DNA of 5,659 bases from positions 1 through 5,659 of the forward strand of contig CAYYIJ010000114.1 in the NCBI GenBank assembly GCA_964471945.1, given 5' to 3'. This DNA comes from JASEHD01 sp964471945 (lineage in GTDB: Bacteria > Bacteroidota > Ignavibacteria > UBA10030 > SZUA-254). Position numbers and translations under genes: made by a program. This document shows, one piece after another, positions 1-5,580 of the stretch. The notes beneath the pieces were generated by a model that was not told where the DNA came from, made no database searches, and saw nothing but the letters and a program-made list of their open reading frames with translations. Each line of letters begins with the position of its first letter. The first letter of the stretch is position 1.

Positions 1-3
1 TAG

Positions 4-24
4 ACCCTGAAATAAATTCAGGGT
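4..24. repeat. Short hairpin downstream of the catalase gene
   Basis: Positions 4-11 (ACCCTGAA) pair perfectly with 17-24 (TTCAGGGT) around a 5-base loop, giving an 8-bp stem. It begins about 55 bases past the catalase stop codon and could help end that transcript. No run of T can be seen on the catalase strand before the window ends, so a terminator role is only possible. The stem sequence is of the CACCCTGA type also found in the repeat block at the right end, so it is more safely called a copy of a dispersed palindromic repeat. Confidence 0.6.
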
Positions 25-53
25 GACCCTTTGGGTGATTTTTCAGAAGTCTC
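17..53 (-). repeat. Left arm of a 37-bp inverted repeat shared with the right end
   Basis: Read on the minus strand, this segment is a 17-base block (GAGACTTCTGAAAAATC, positions 53-37), a 9-base variable stretch (36-28) and an 11-base block (GTCACCCTGAA, 27-17). The same two blocks with the same 9-base spacing occur on the plus strand at 5312-5348. The two copies therefore face outward around all the genes of the window. No transposase lies between them, so they are best read as two members of a dispersed repeat family. Confidence 0.75.
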
Positions 54-78
54 TATTAAATAAAACATCGCATGTATC

Positions 79-1524
79 TTACTGTAAACCTAATCCATTC
101 GCTATACCAATACCGTAGGTTTTATCTGCCTTCATAAAATGTTCAATCATTTTTCTCTGTATTTCTTTATTTACTTTAGACAAACTTCCTGTAATATTTT
201 CAATCAGGCGTTTTTGTTCGTCAGGTGGCATTAGTCTAAAAAGATTACCCGGCTGGATATAATCATCATCGACACCTCTTTTCTGTTCATACCTGTCAGC
301 ATCGCCGGATATTTTCAGTGGAGGTTCTTTATAAATCGGATTTGCCGTGGGCCCTCCAAAACTATTCGGTTCATAATTAACAGAAGGTCCACCATTATCA
401 TCAAATCTCATATATCCATCACGTTGATAATTGTTAACGTTCGTATTACGAGGTATGTTTATCGGTAGCTTTTCATAATTCACACCCAATCTATAACGAT
501 GAGCATCGGCATATGCAAAAATCCGTGCTTGAAGCATTTTGCAAGGGGAGAAGGATATGCCGGGTACTACGTTTGCGGGTGAAAAAGCTGATTGCTCGAC
601 CTCAGCAAAATAATTTTGTGGATTTTTATTTAGTTCCAATATTCCAACCTCAATGAGCGGGTAATCCTTATGCGGCCACACTTTTGTTAAATCAAAAGGA
701 TTCCACTTATAAGTTTCAGCTTCAATTTCAGGCATCACTTGGACATAAAATTTCCACTTGGGGAAATTCTTTTTCTCAATAGCTTCAAATAACTGACGTG
801 TATGGTAATCTGGATCCTCACCAGCAATGGAATCTGCCTCTGCTTGCATCATGTTTTGAATACCTTGTTGTGTTTTGAAATGAAATTTTATCCAGAACCG
901 TTCATTAGTTGAGTTGATGAAACTGTAAGTATGACTTCCATAACCATTCATAAATGGTATTCCTTTCGGGATACCGCGGTCTGAAAAAAGTATCGTCACT
1001 TGATGCAATGATTCGGGGACTTGAGACCAAAAGTCCCACCACATTATATGAGATCGTAAGTTGGTTTGGGGCTCGCGTTTTTGTGTATGGATAAAGTCTG
1101 GGAATTTGATTGCATCTCGGATAAAAAATGTAGGTGTGTTATTACCCACCATATCCCAGTTGCCTTCTTCGGTATAAAATTTTAATGCAAATCCCCGTAC
1201 ATCTCTCACAGTGTCGGCAGATCCTTTTTCACCGGCAACTGTGGAAAATCTACCGAACATTTCGGTTGATTTACCAATCTTTGAAAAGATTTTTGCTTTT
1301 GTGTACTTGGTGATATCGTGTGTAACAGTAAGAATACCGTGAGCACCTGCTGCCTTAGCATGGACAACTCTTTCAGGTATCCGCTCTCGATTAAAATGCG
1401 CAAGTTTTTCTAATAAATGATGATCCTGCAATAATGTTGGACCTCGTTCACCAGCAGTAAGGGACGTTTGATTATCATCAACAGGTATTCCTGCTGCAGT
1501 AGTAAGATTTTTCTTTTCCTTCAT
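79..1524 (-). CDS. katA: Haem catalase, clade 3 (small subunit)
   Basis: The 481-residue product is a cytoplasmic mono-functional catalase that converts hydrogen peroxide to water and oxygen, normally as a haem tetramer. The distal catalytic His is H55 in the signature RERIPERVVHA (46-56), the catalytic Asn is N128 in DMVGNNTP, and the proximal haem ligand is Y338 in RIFAYADAHRYRLG (334-347). The spacings His-Asn 73 and His-Tyr 283 equal those of human catalase (H75, N148, Y358). H174, R183, W283 and H285 fall where vertebrate and clade-3 enzymes bind NADPH. The protein is full length, ending in a typical GIANGLGLQ tail. The ATG at 1524 is chosen because AAGGAG (1537-1532) lies 7 bases before it. 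An in-frame ATG at 1551 lacks such a site and is close to the promoter. The gene is divergent from the toxin-antitoxin pair and appears monocistronic. One small departure is Ala58, where a Gly is usual just after the catalytic His. Confidence 0.97.
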   Translation of the reverse strand: MKEKKNLTTAAGIPVDDNQTSLTAGERGPTLLQDHHLLEKLAHFNRERIPERVVHAKAAGAHGILTVTHDITKYTKAKIFSKIGKSTEMFGRFSTVAGEKGSADTVRDVRGFALKFYTEEGNWDMVGNNTPTFFIRDAIKFPDFIHTQKREPQTNLRSHIMWWDFWSQVPESLHQVTILFSDRGIPKGIPFMNGYGSHTYSFINSTNERFWIKFHFKTQQGIQNMMQAEADSIAGEDPDYHTRQLFEAIEKKNFPKWKFYVQVMPEIEAETYKWNPFDLTKVWPHKDYPLIEVGILELNKNPQNYFAEVEQSAFSPANVVPGISFSPCKMLQARIFAYADAHRYRLGVNYEKLPINIPRNTNVNNYQRDGYMRFDDNGGPSVNYEPNSFGGPTANPIYKEPPLKISGDADRYEQKRGVDDDYIQPGNLFRLMPPDEQKRLIENITGSLSKVNKEIQRKMIEHFMKADKTYGIGIANGLGLQ

Positions 1525-1563
1525 ATTATTTCTCCTTCTTGGATGATACATCTTTTTAATTGA

Positions 1564-1592
1564 AATATAACACTAAGATTGCTAAAAATCAA
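1564..1592 (-). promoter_or_regulatory. Predicted catalase promoter
   Basis: On the minus strand, TTGATT (1592-1587) is followed by 17 bases and TATATT (1569-1564). This resembles a housekeeping -35/-10 pair and also fits TTG-N20-TAnnTTT of Bacteroidota-type promoters. It would give a leader of roughly 30 bases before the ribosome site at 1537-1532. I see no clear PerR, Fur or OxyR operator overlapping it. The call rests on sequence likeness only. Confidence 0.55.
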
Positions 1593-1660
1593 TATACTCT
1601 CCGCTTGATTCTTATGGTGGGGCTTTCCATCGTTGGTGGAATTGAATCCTCTACTGCTAC

Positions 1661-1708
1661 CTTCCCGAAAGTTCTATGTGCAAGCCATATCCAGTAACTT
1701 TCGGGAAG
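1661..1708. repeat. Palindromic element with 13-bp perfect stem, copy 1
   Basis: CTTCCCGAAAGTT (1661-1673) pairs perfectly with AACTTTCGGGAAG (1696-1708) around a 22-base loop. The same two 13-base arms recur at 2327-2373. It lies 10 bases upstream of the predicted antitoxin promoter and upstream of the catalase promoter, between divergent genes, so a terminator role makes little sense here. It looks like a dispersed, REP-like palindromic element or the edge of an inserted cassette. Confidence 0.8.
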
Positions 1709-1717
1709 TTCTGAGAG

Positions 1718-1748
1718 TTGCCTTTTAATGTAATTGGTTTTATATTTG
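1718..1748 (+). promoter_or_regulatory. Predicted promoter of the toxin-antitoxin operon
   Basis: TTGCCT (1718-1723) is followed by 17 bases and TATATTTG (1741-1748). This matches the TAnnTTTG element known from Bacteroidota exactly, with TTG 20 bases upstream. The spacing is the same as in the divergent catalase promoter. It sits 36 bases before the antitoxin start, a normal leader length. Antitoxins of this kind usually repress their own promoter, but I could not pick out an operator with confidence. Confidence 0.55.
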
Positions 1749-1772
1749 TATAGAATTAAAAAGCAAAGATTT

Positions 1773-1778
1773 AAGGAG
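1773..1778 (+). promoter_or_regulatory. Ribosome binding site that sets the antitoxin start
   Basis: AAGGAG lies 6 bases before the ATG at 1785. This favours that ATG over the in-frame TTG at 1734, which lies within the promoter and has no such site. Confidence 0.8.
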
Positions 1779-1784
1779 ACAGGC

Positions 1785-1994
1785 ATGCATACGAAAACTA
1801 ATACAAAAATTAGCGACATTACAATTGGAGAATTGAAGAAAGTTATATCCGATTCAATTAAAGAGGCGATGGAAAATATGATCGAGGAGATTAAGGCACT
1901 TTCGAGCCAAAATTTTATCAATTCGGTTAAGGAAGCAAGAGCTGAATACAAAGCTGGAAAGGTAAAAAAGCTTAAGGACATCCTTAATGTATAA
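1785..1994 (+). CDS. Antitoxin of a RelE/ParE-type toxin-antitoxin pair
   Basis: The 69-residue, highly charged product is probably the antitoxin that binds and neutralises the downstream RelE-like toxin and represses the operon. Residues 10-40 look like a long amphipathic helix rich in Lys and Glu. The C-terminal part (FINSVKEARAEYKAGKVKKL, residues 44-63) has the 'S-x-x-EAR-x-x-Y-x-x-GK' pattern common at the toxin-wrapping end of small antitoxins. There is no cysteine, signal peptide or membrane segment. Its last 8 bases overlap the toxin start (ATGTATAA), a tight coupling typical of such pairs. I do not recognise a named family for the N-terminal part. The role is inferred mainly from size, composition and the neighbour. 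The gene is intact although its partner is broken, so it may now act as an orphan antitoxin or a relic. Confidence 0.75.
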   Translation: MHTKTNTKISDITIGELKKVISDSIKEAMENMIEEIKALSSQNFINSVKEARAEYKAGKVKKLKDILNV

Positions 1995-2235
1995 TGTCCT
2001 TTTAACTAATCGAGCTTTAAAGGATATAAAAAAGATTGATCGTAAGATTGTCAAATTCATCTTAACAAAGATTGAGGATTACTCTAAAGATCCATACCAG
2101 CATTCTAAAAAACTTGTTGATCCAAAAATTGGAACATAAAAATTCCGGATCGGAGATTACAGGATTATATTTGACATTATTGGAAATGATCTTGTAATTT
2201 TAAGGCTTGGGCATAGGAAGGAAATTTATAGATAA
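1987..2235 (+). pseudogene. RelE/ParE-superfamily toxin interrupted by an in-frame stop
   Basis: Read through, this frame gives 82 codons, the usual length for small RelE/ParE-fold toxins, most of which cleave mRNA at the ribosome. Codon 51 is TAA (2137-2139), so only 50 residues (MYNVLLTNRALKDIKK...KKLVDPKIGT) would be made. The sequence resumes in the same frame with KFRIGDYRIIFDI and ends in LRLGHRKEIYR. These are the conserved family motifs that carry the Arg, His/Lys and Tyr residues expected at the active site. The stop falls where the family often has an aromatic residue before (K/R)FRIGDYR, so one base change from a Tyr codon would explain it. AAGGA (1974-1978) lies 8 bases before the ATG. 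There is no in-frame ATG after the stop to restart translation. The truncated product lacks the catalytic half. A sequencing error is the main alternative to a real loss of function. Confidence 0.82.
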
Positions 2236-2241
2236 AGTAAT

Positions 2242-2260
2242 GTGCGATTACGAATCGCAC
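2242..2260. repeat. Perfect 8-bp hairpin just after the toxin gene
   Basis: GTGCGATT (2242-2249) pairs with AATCGCAC (2253-2260) around a 3-base loop, starting 7 bases after the toxin stop. No T run follows on the plus strand, so it is not a classical terminator, though it could protect the 3' end of the toxin-antitoxin mRNA. It may also be a small dispersed palindrome. Confidence 0.6.
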
Positions 2261-2266
2261 TCTACG

Positions 2267-2305
2267 AAAATAATAAAAGCCCCGCCGGATTTCTCAGGCA
2301 GGGCT
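2267..2305 (-). terminator. Rho-independent terminator of the S46 peptidase gene
   Basis: On the minus strand, AGCCCTGCC (2305-2297) pairs with GGCGGGGCT (2286-2278) around a 10-base loop. The stem is 9 pairs with one mismatch. It is followed directly by the T-rich tract TTTTATTATTTT (2278-2267). It begins about 78 bases after the peptidase stop codon. On the plus strand no T run follows the stem, so it works best for leftward transcripts and would stop read-through antisense to the toxin gene. Confidence 0.78.
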
Positions 2306-2326
2306 GACACCCTCCGCAATAACTAA

Positions 2327-2373
2327 CTTCCCGAAAGTTCCAGCGAAGAATCAATCCGGCAACTTTCGGGAAG
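2327..2373. repeat. Palindromic element with 13-bp perfect stem, copy 2
   Basis: CTTCCCGAAAGTT (2327-2339) and AACTTTCGGGAAG (2361-2373) are identical to the arms of the element at 1661-1708, with a 21-base loop of different sequence. It ends 9 bases from the peptidase stop codon and lies between converging transcripts. CTAA occurs immediately on both sides (2323-2326 and 2374-2377), which could be a short target duplication or chance. Together with copy 1 it brackets the toxin-antitoxin region. Confidence 0.8.
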
Positions 2374-2382
2374 CTAAAGCTT

Positions 2383-4548
2383 TTAGTGGATTACAAGCTC
2401 GTTGAGTATGTTTTGAGCGTTGGAAAATTTGTCTATGATAAAGAGGATATACCGTGCGTCTACATTTATTGAACGATTCAGTGGCTCTTGATAAACGTAA
2501 TCTCCAACAACTGCTTCCCAATTTCCATCAAATGCTAAGCCGATAAGCTCACCTTTACCGTTAATTACAGGACTTCCAGAATTGCCTCCTGTGATATCCA
2601 GATTGGCAAGGAAAGCGACGGGGATATCGTTTAATCTTTTGTCAGCATATTTTCCAAAATCTTTTGTTTCCCATAATTGGCGAAGTTTTTGCGGTACTAT
2701 GAAAGGATCTTCACCTGTTTCTTTTTCCATCACGCCGCCAAGCGAGGTCTGATAATCATAATGGACCGCGTCGCGTGGATTGTATGATTTTATGACTCCA
2801 TATGTCAATCGTAATGTTCGATTCGCATCGGGATAAATATCAGAACCCTTCCAAGCCATGGTTGCTTCGAGTAATTTCATGCGGAGCAATCCGATCTTTG
2901 CATTGAAGGCAGTAACTTTTGCTACAATTTCACTGTTATCTTTATCAAGGTCGGCAGAGAATTCAATAAATGCATCGTCTAAAATATCATCTGCTTCTTT
3001 ATTTAAAAGCTTGGTACAACCCTCGATGGTTAGTAGCTTTGTATAGTCATAAAGGTCTTCTACAAATTCCCTGACAGCTTTTTCGCGTTTGGCACCAATT
3101 TTCTTTCCGACGATATTCTGGATTGCTACGATTTGTTGATCTACAGGAAGATCAGCAGCTTTAAGTATCATTGCCGTTAGTACAGCTTTGTCAACTAGGA
3201 AATTTGTATTTTTATAAGTAGTTGGAAGCGCATCCTTGATCTCGTTATACGTCGCTGTAGGTGGTTTGAGTTTACCTGTTGAATCTTTAGAAAAAGATTT
3301 CGCAAAATTTCGAAACCGGTTCGCTAAGGAAAGAACATCTGAGCTGCCCAGAAGCTGTGAAATAAGAATCTGTTTACGATTAAATAATTTTAGTTCGTCA
3401 AATAATGCTCTAATATCAGAGATTACTGTTCCATATTTTTTCTGTAATTCAGGATTCGTGCTTAGGAACTCTTTAAATTTTGTTTCTTCGTTTTGGCGCA
3501 GCTTATGAATATCCGCACGTTTCATTCCCTCTAAAGTGCCTTGATAATTTTTGTAGCCATTTGCCATTCCCCTCCATCTACTTGCGTATTTTATTTCGGT
3601 AGCGCGATCATTCTTGCCTGCAGTTTCAATAATGTCCATCCGTATTTTGAAAAGTTCCATAATTAGTAGTAATGTTTCGTCTTTCGCAAGTTGAATTTCA
3701 GGCGATGTGCGATAACGAAATGTTCTACCGGGGAATCCCATTATTATAGCAAACGAATTCTCGTTATATCCTTGCGTCGAGATTGGTAAATATACTTTTG
3801 GTTTGTACGGAACGTTTTCTTTTGAATACTTTGCATGTTTGCCATCCGGTGCGATGTAAACACGCATTAGAGAAAAATCGCCAGTGTGACGGGGCCAAAA
3901 CCAGTTATCGACTTCACCGCCGTAATTTCCTATTGCAGTTGGAGGTGCATAGACGAGGCGAACGTCTTTAAATACTTCGTATTTGTTCATAAAATATTTC
4001 ACACCGTTGTAAAATTCTGAAATTCGGAATTCATATTCTGAATCGCCTTTTTCTCGCTTTTCGATTTCACGCATTTTTGACTGGATAGCTTTCGCTCGTG
4101 CGTCGGGAGTCATTGTATCATTAACAGCGCTCAATACTTCGGTTGTCACATCAGTAATGCTGACAACTATCTGAGCATTGTAACTCGGTATTGAAATTTC
4201 TTCTTCTTTGGTCTTTGCGAGAAAACCATCTTTCAATCGATCTTCTTCAACCGAACTTACTGATTGAATTGCACCGAATGCTACATGATGGTTTGTCAGT
4301 ATCAATCCTTCTGCGGAGATAAACGAACTGGTGCCACCCCCAAGAAGCACGATCGCGTCTTTTAAACTTGTGTTTTCGGGATTGTATATACCTTCGGGGG
4401 ATAATTGTAAACCCTGCTTCTGCATTTCTGCAATGGGAAGTTTACCAAGCTGGGTAAGCATCCACATTCCTTCATCGGAAAATGTGAGGGTGGAAAGCGA
4501 TATAATACCGATTACCAGTATGATTAAATGGTAAATTCTGTTTTTCAT
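2383..4548 (-). CDS. Secreted S46-family dipeptidyl-peptidase, DPP7-like
   Basis: The 721-residue product is a serine exopeptidase that removes dipeptides from the N-termini of peptides in the periplasm or at the cell surface. Residues 1-24 form a signal peptide: basic start, hydrophobic core, likely cut near LTFS-DEG. The catalytic triad is H88 in LTNHHVAFGA, D224 in WPRHTGDFS and S657 in GGNSGSPV. N215, W216, N330 and D674 are present where crystal structures of bacterial S46 enzymes show residues gripping the substrate N-terminus. Position 18 after the serine is Gly (G675 in FDGNWEA). Gly there marks DPP7-like enzymes preferring hydrophobic P1 residues, while DPP11 has Arg for Asp/Glu. The middle (about 340-560) is the helical domain that caps the active site. 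The length is normal for the family. The ATG at 4548 is chosen over an in-frame TTG at 4560 because GGAG lies 6 bases before it. It follows the lipoprotein gene by 55 bases and ends at the terminator near 2278. The residue after H88 is Val, where many relatives have Cys. Confidence 0.95.
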   Translation of the reverse strand: MKNRIYHLIILVIGIISLSTLTFSDEGMWMLTQLGKLPIAEMQKQGLQLSPEGIYNPENTSLKDAIVLLGGGTSSFISAEGLILTNHHVAFGAIQSVSSVEEDRLKDGFLAKTKEEEISIPSYNAQIVVSITDVTTEVLSAVNDTMTPDARAKAIQSKMREIEKREKGDSEYEFRISEFYNGVKYFMNKYEVFKDVRLVYAPPTAIGNYGGEVDNWFWPRHTGDFSLMRVYIAPDGKHAKYSKENVPYKPKVYLPISTQGYNENSFAIIMGFPGRTFRYRTSPEIQLAKDETLLLIMELFKIRMDIIETAGKNDRATEIKYASRWRGMANGYKNYQGTLEGMKRADIHKLRQNEETKFKEFLSTNPELQKKYGTVISDIRALFDELKLFNRKQILISQLLGSSDVLSLANRFRNFAKSFSKDSTGKLKPPTATYNEIKDALPTTYKNTNFLVDKAVLTAMILKAADLPVDQQIVAIQNIVGKKIGAKREKAVREFVEDLYDYTKLLTIEGCTKLLNKEADDILDDAFIEFSADLDKDNSEIVAKVTAFNAKIGLLRMKLLEATMAWKGSDIYPDANRTLRLTYGVIKSYNPRDAVHYDYQTSLGGVMEKETGEDPFIVPQKLRQLWETKDFGKYADKRLNDIPVAFLANLDITGGNSGSPVINGKGELIGLAFDGNWEAVVGDYVYQEPLNRSINVDARYILFIIDKFSNAQNILNELVIH

Positions 4549-4603
4549 TGGAAACTCCAAATTATTATTAAAGGAATTGAACGTACAAAAATATTGACTA
4601 CCG

Positions 4604-5194
4604 TTACTTCATTCGCTGAAATTCTGCGGGATTCGGGAATGCTTTCGTGTTTTCGGCGTATCTTATAACTAATTGCTGTAATTCTTCAGTTGAAGCCGTG
4701 AGAATAATTTGATCGCCTAAGCGTGCGTGCGTGATTTTGAAGGCATTGTTATCGATCATCCTTTCTAGCCAGTCGTTATCGAGTAACGAAAGCTTAAGTA
4801 GATCGCCGTCTAACCAGACTTGTGAAATTGTGTGAACTGGTAGAAGATGAAAATTATAGAATCCATTTTTTACTTTCGTATCAGGTTTGCCGGGATAAAT
4901 ATCGAGGAAAATATTTTTATCTAACTGCCCGAGTTGGGCAATAAATTTCGTTGTGTCTCCCGGAATTTTTTTACCCATCTTGTTATCATATTCTGCTTCG
5001 AAGTGGAGAAGTGTGTACGCTTTTTCGCCGGCTTTTTCGAATGTCCAGGTATTTTTTCCGTCCCTCTCTACCCATGTACCAATAAGCTTAGGTTCAAAGA
5101 TGATATCTTCATCAGTAAATAATGGGAAAAGTGAACGCACACAGCCTGAGAGAAGGAGTATGACAATAAATGTAATGACATATTTTCGTTGCAT
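4604..5194 (-). CDS. Small lipoprotein of unknown function
   Basis: The 196-residue product has a basic N-terminus, a hydrophobic stretch (5-15) and a lipobox LSGC with the lipidated Cys at 18, so it should be exported and anchored in a membrane by signal peptidase II. The residue after Cys18 is Val, not Asp, which would allow outer-membrane sorting under the E. coli rule; that rule is untested here. The mature part starts with PLFTDEDIIFEPKLIGTW (24-41) and alternates short hydrophobic strands with charged turns (GTW...TWTF...YTLLHFEAEY), suggesting a small beta-barrel or sandwich. It ends in a helix rich in Glu, Gln and Leu. I do not recognise a named family or a catalytic motif. The ATG at 5194 is preceded by GGAG (5207-5204) at 9 bases. 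The 55-base gap to the peptidase on the same strand suggests co-transcription and a shared envelope setting, but no functional link is shown. Confidence 0.88.
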   Translation of the reverse strand: MQRKYVITFIVILLLSGCVRSLFPLFTDEDIIFEPKLIGTWVERDGKNTWTFEKAGEKAYTLLHFEAEYDNKMGKKIPGDTTKFIAQLGQLDKNIFLDIYPGKPDTKVKNGFYNFHLLPVHTISQVWLDGDLLKLSLLDNDWLERMIDNNAFKITHARLGDQIILTASTEELQQLVIRYAENTKAFPNPAEFQRMK

Positions 5195-5245
5195 ATATTC
5201 GATCTCCAGTTTTTCAGATGGAATATTGATTTTTCATATCATGAA

Positions 5246-5272
5246 TTTATAAATTTTTGTGAAAAGAAACAA
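5246..5272 (-). promoter_or_regulatory. Weak promoter candidate for the lipoprotein-peptidase unit
   Basis: On the minus strand, TTGTTT (5272-5267) is followed after 15 bases by TATAAA (5251-5246), about 50 bases before the lipoprotein ATG. The spacing is short for a standard promoter and the downstream bases (TAAATTCA) fit TAnnTTTG only partly. The surrounding AT-rich stretch 5195-5311 holds no gene, so the promoter is probably in it, but this exact placement is uncertain. Confidence 0.3.
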
Positions 5273-5311
5273 ACAGAAGTTCCCTACAACTACTCTCAAT
5301 TTTTAGTATAT

Positions 5312-5348
5312 GAGACTTCTGAAAAATCCCTCCATTTGTCACCCTGAA
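5312..5348 (+). repeat. Right arm of the 37-bp inverted repeat
   Basis: GAGACTTCTGAAAAATC (5312-5328), 9 unrelated bases (5329-5337) and GTCACCCTGAA (5338-5348) repeat in opposite orientation the element at 17-53. It opens the non-coding block that fills the rest of the window. A 12-base near copy of its start (GAGACATCTGAA, 11 of 12 matching) is at 5648-5659, where the window ends. Confidence 0.75.
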
Positions 5349-5402
5349 CGCTCGCCTGCCAAAGTCGGCCATGGTGGACGGCGGGCAGGAAGTGAAGGGT
5401 CT
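5338..5402. repeat. Composite GC-rich palindromic repeat
   Basis: ACCCT (5341-5345) and AGGGT (5396-5400) form an outer stem. Inside it, CCTGCC (5355-5360) pairs with GGCAGG (5384-5389), and around CCATGG a further dyad pairs GTC (5364-5366) with GAC (5377-5379). The inner part (about 5351-5389) is much richer in G and C than anything around it. Without it the ends would join into a simple CACCCTGAACG-AAGTGAAGGGT palindrome, so it looks like one repeat inserted in another. No protein gene is supported here. Confidence 0.55.
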
Positions 5403-5433
5403 CAAATTCTTTAGAATCGAGATGTTTCGTTTC

Positions 5434-5472
5434 GCTCCTAATGAACATGGTAATCTGTTCATTAAAATTTGA
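5434..5472 (+). repeat. 39-bp direct repeat, copy 1
   Basis: This 39-base segment (starting GCTCCTAATGAACATGG) matches 5611-5649 at 35 of 39 positions without gaps. Its start-to-start distance from copy 2 is 177 bases. It lies in non-coding repeat DNA and holds no recognisable site. Confidence 0.75.
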
Positions 5473-5502
5473 ATATTTTGCAACGCTCATTTAAGTGGAC
5501 TC

Positions 5503-5580
5503 AAGGTGACCGAGAGCTTGTGCTGTCAGTCTGAGTTTATCGAAGACTGACATGAAGAAGCTCTGTTGACTGTCACCCTT
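5503..5580. repeat. 78-base nested palindrome
   Basis: Three stems nest around one centre. GGTGAC (5505-5510) pairs with GTCACC (5572-5577). AGAGCTT (5513-5519) pairs with AAGCTCT (5558-5564). TGTCAGTCT (5524-5532) pairs with AGACTGACA (5544-5552) around an 11-base loop. The gaps between stems are short, so the whole would fold as one long hairpin in either strand. There is no T run after it and no open frame across it. Confidence 0.7.

Noticed and set aside
1538..1620. PerR, Fur or OxyR operator at the catalase promoter
   Set aside because: I looked for an inverted repeat of the TTATAAT-N-ATTATAA type or similar and found nothing convincing.
1589..1981. A 130-codon minus-strand frame with hydrophobic stretches, antisense to the antitoxin
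   Set aside because: It runs through the antitoxin gene, its promoter and the palindrome. Its hydrophobic look is what antisense of a Lys/Glu-rich helix gives. The antitoxin has the better ribosome site and matches a known gene arrangement.
2137..2139. Programmed recoding of the toxin stop codon
   Set aside because: The codon is TAA, not the TGA used for selenocysteine. I see no slippery site or special downstream structure, so a simple nonsense change or sequencing error is more likely.
2858..4534. Several plus-strand frames of 62-90 codons opposite the peptidase gene
   Set aside because: They are antisense shadows of a clearly conserved gene, without motifs or ribosome sites of interest.
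4549..4603. Separate promoter for the peptidase in the 55-base gap
   Set aside because: TTGTAC and TAATAA-like stretches occur on the minus strand but with poor spacing in AT-rich DNA. Read-through from the lipoprotein gene is the simpler reading.
17..5348. Composite transposon carrying catalase and peptidase
   Set aside because: There is no transposase or integrase, the shared arms are only 37 bases with a divergent middle, and no target duplication is seen.
5247..5490. Two overlapping minus-strand frames in the right-hand repeat block
   Set aside because: They cross palindromes and direct repeats, have no supporting domain and look like chance frames in non-coding DNA.
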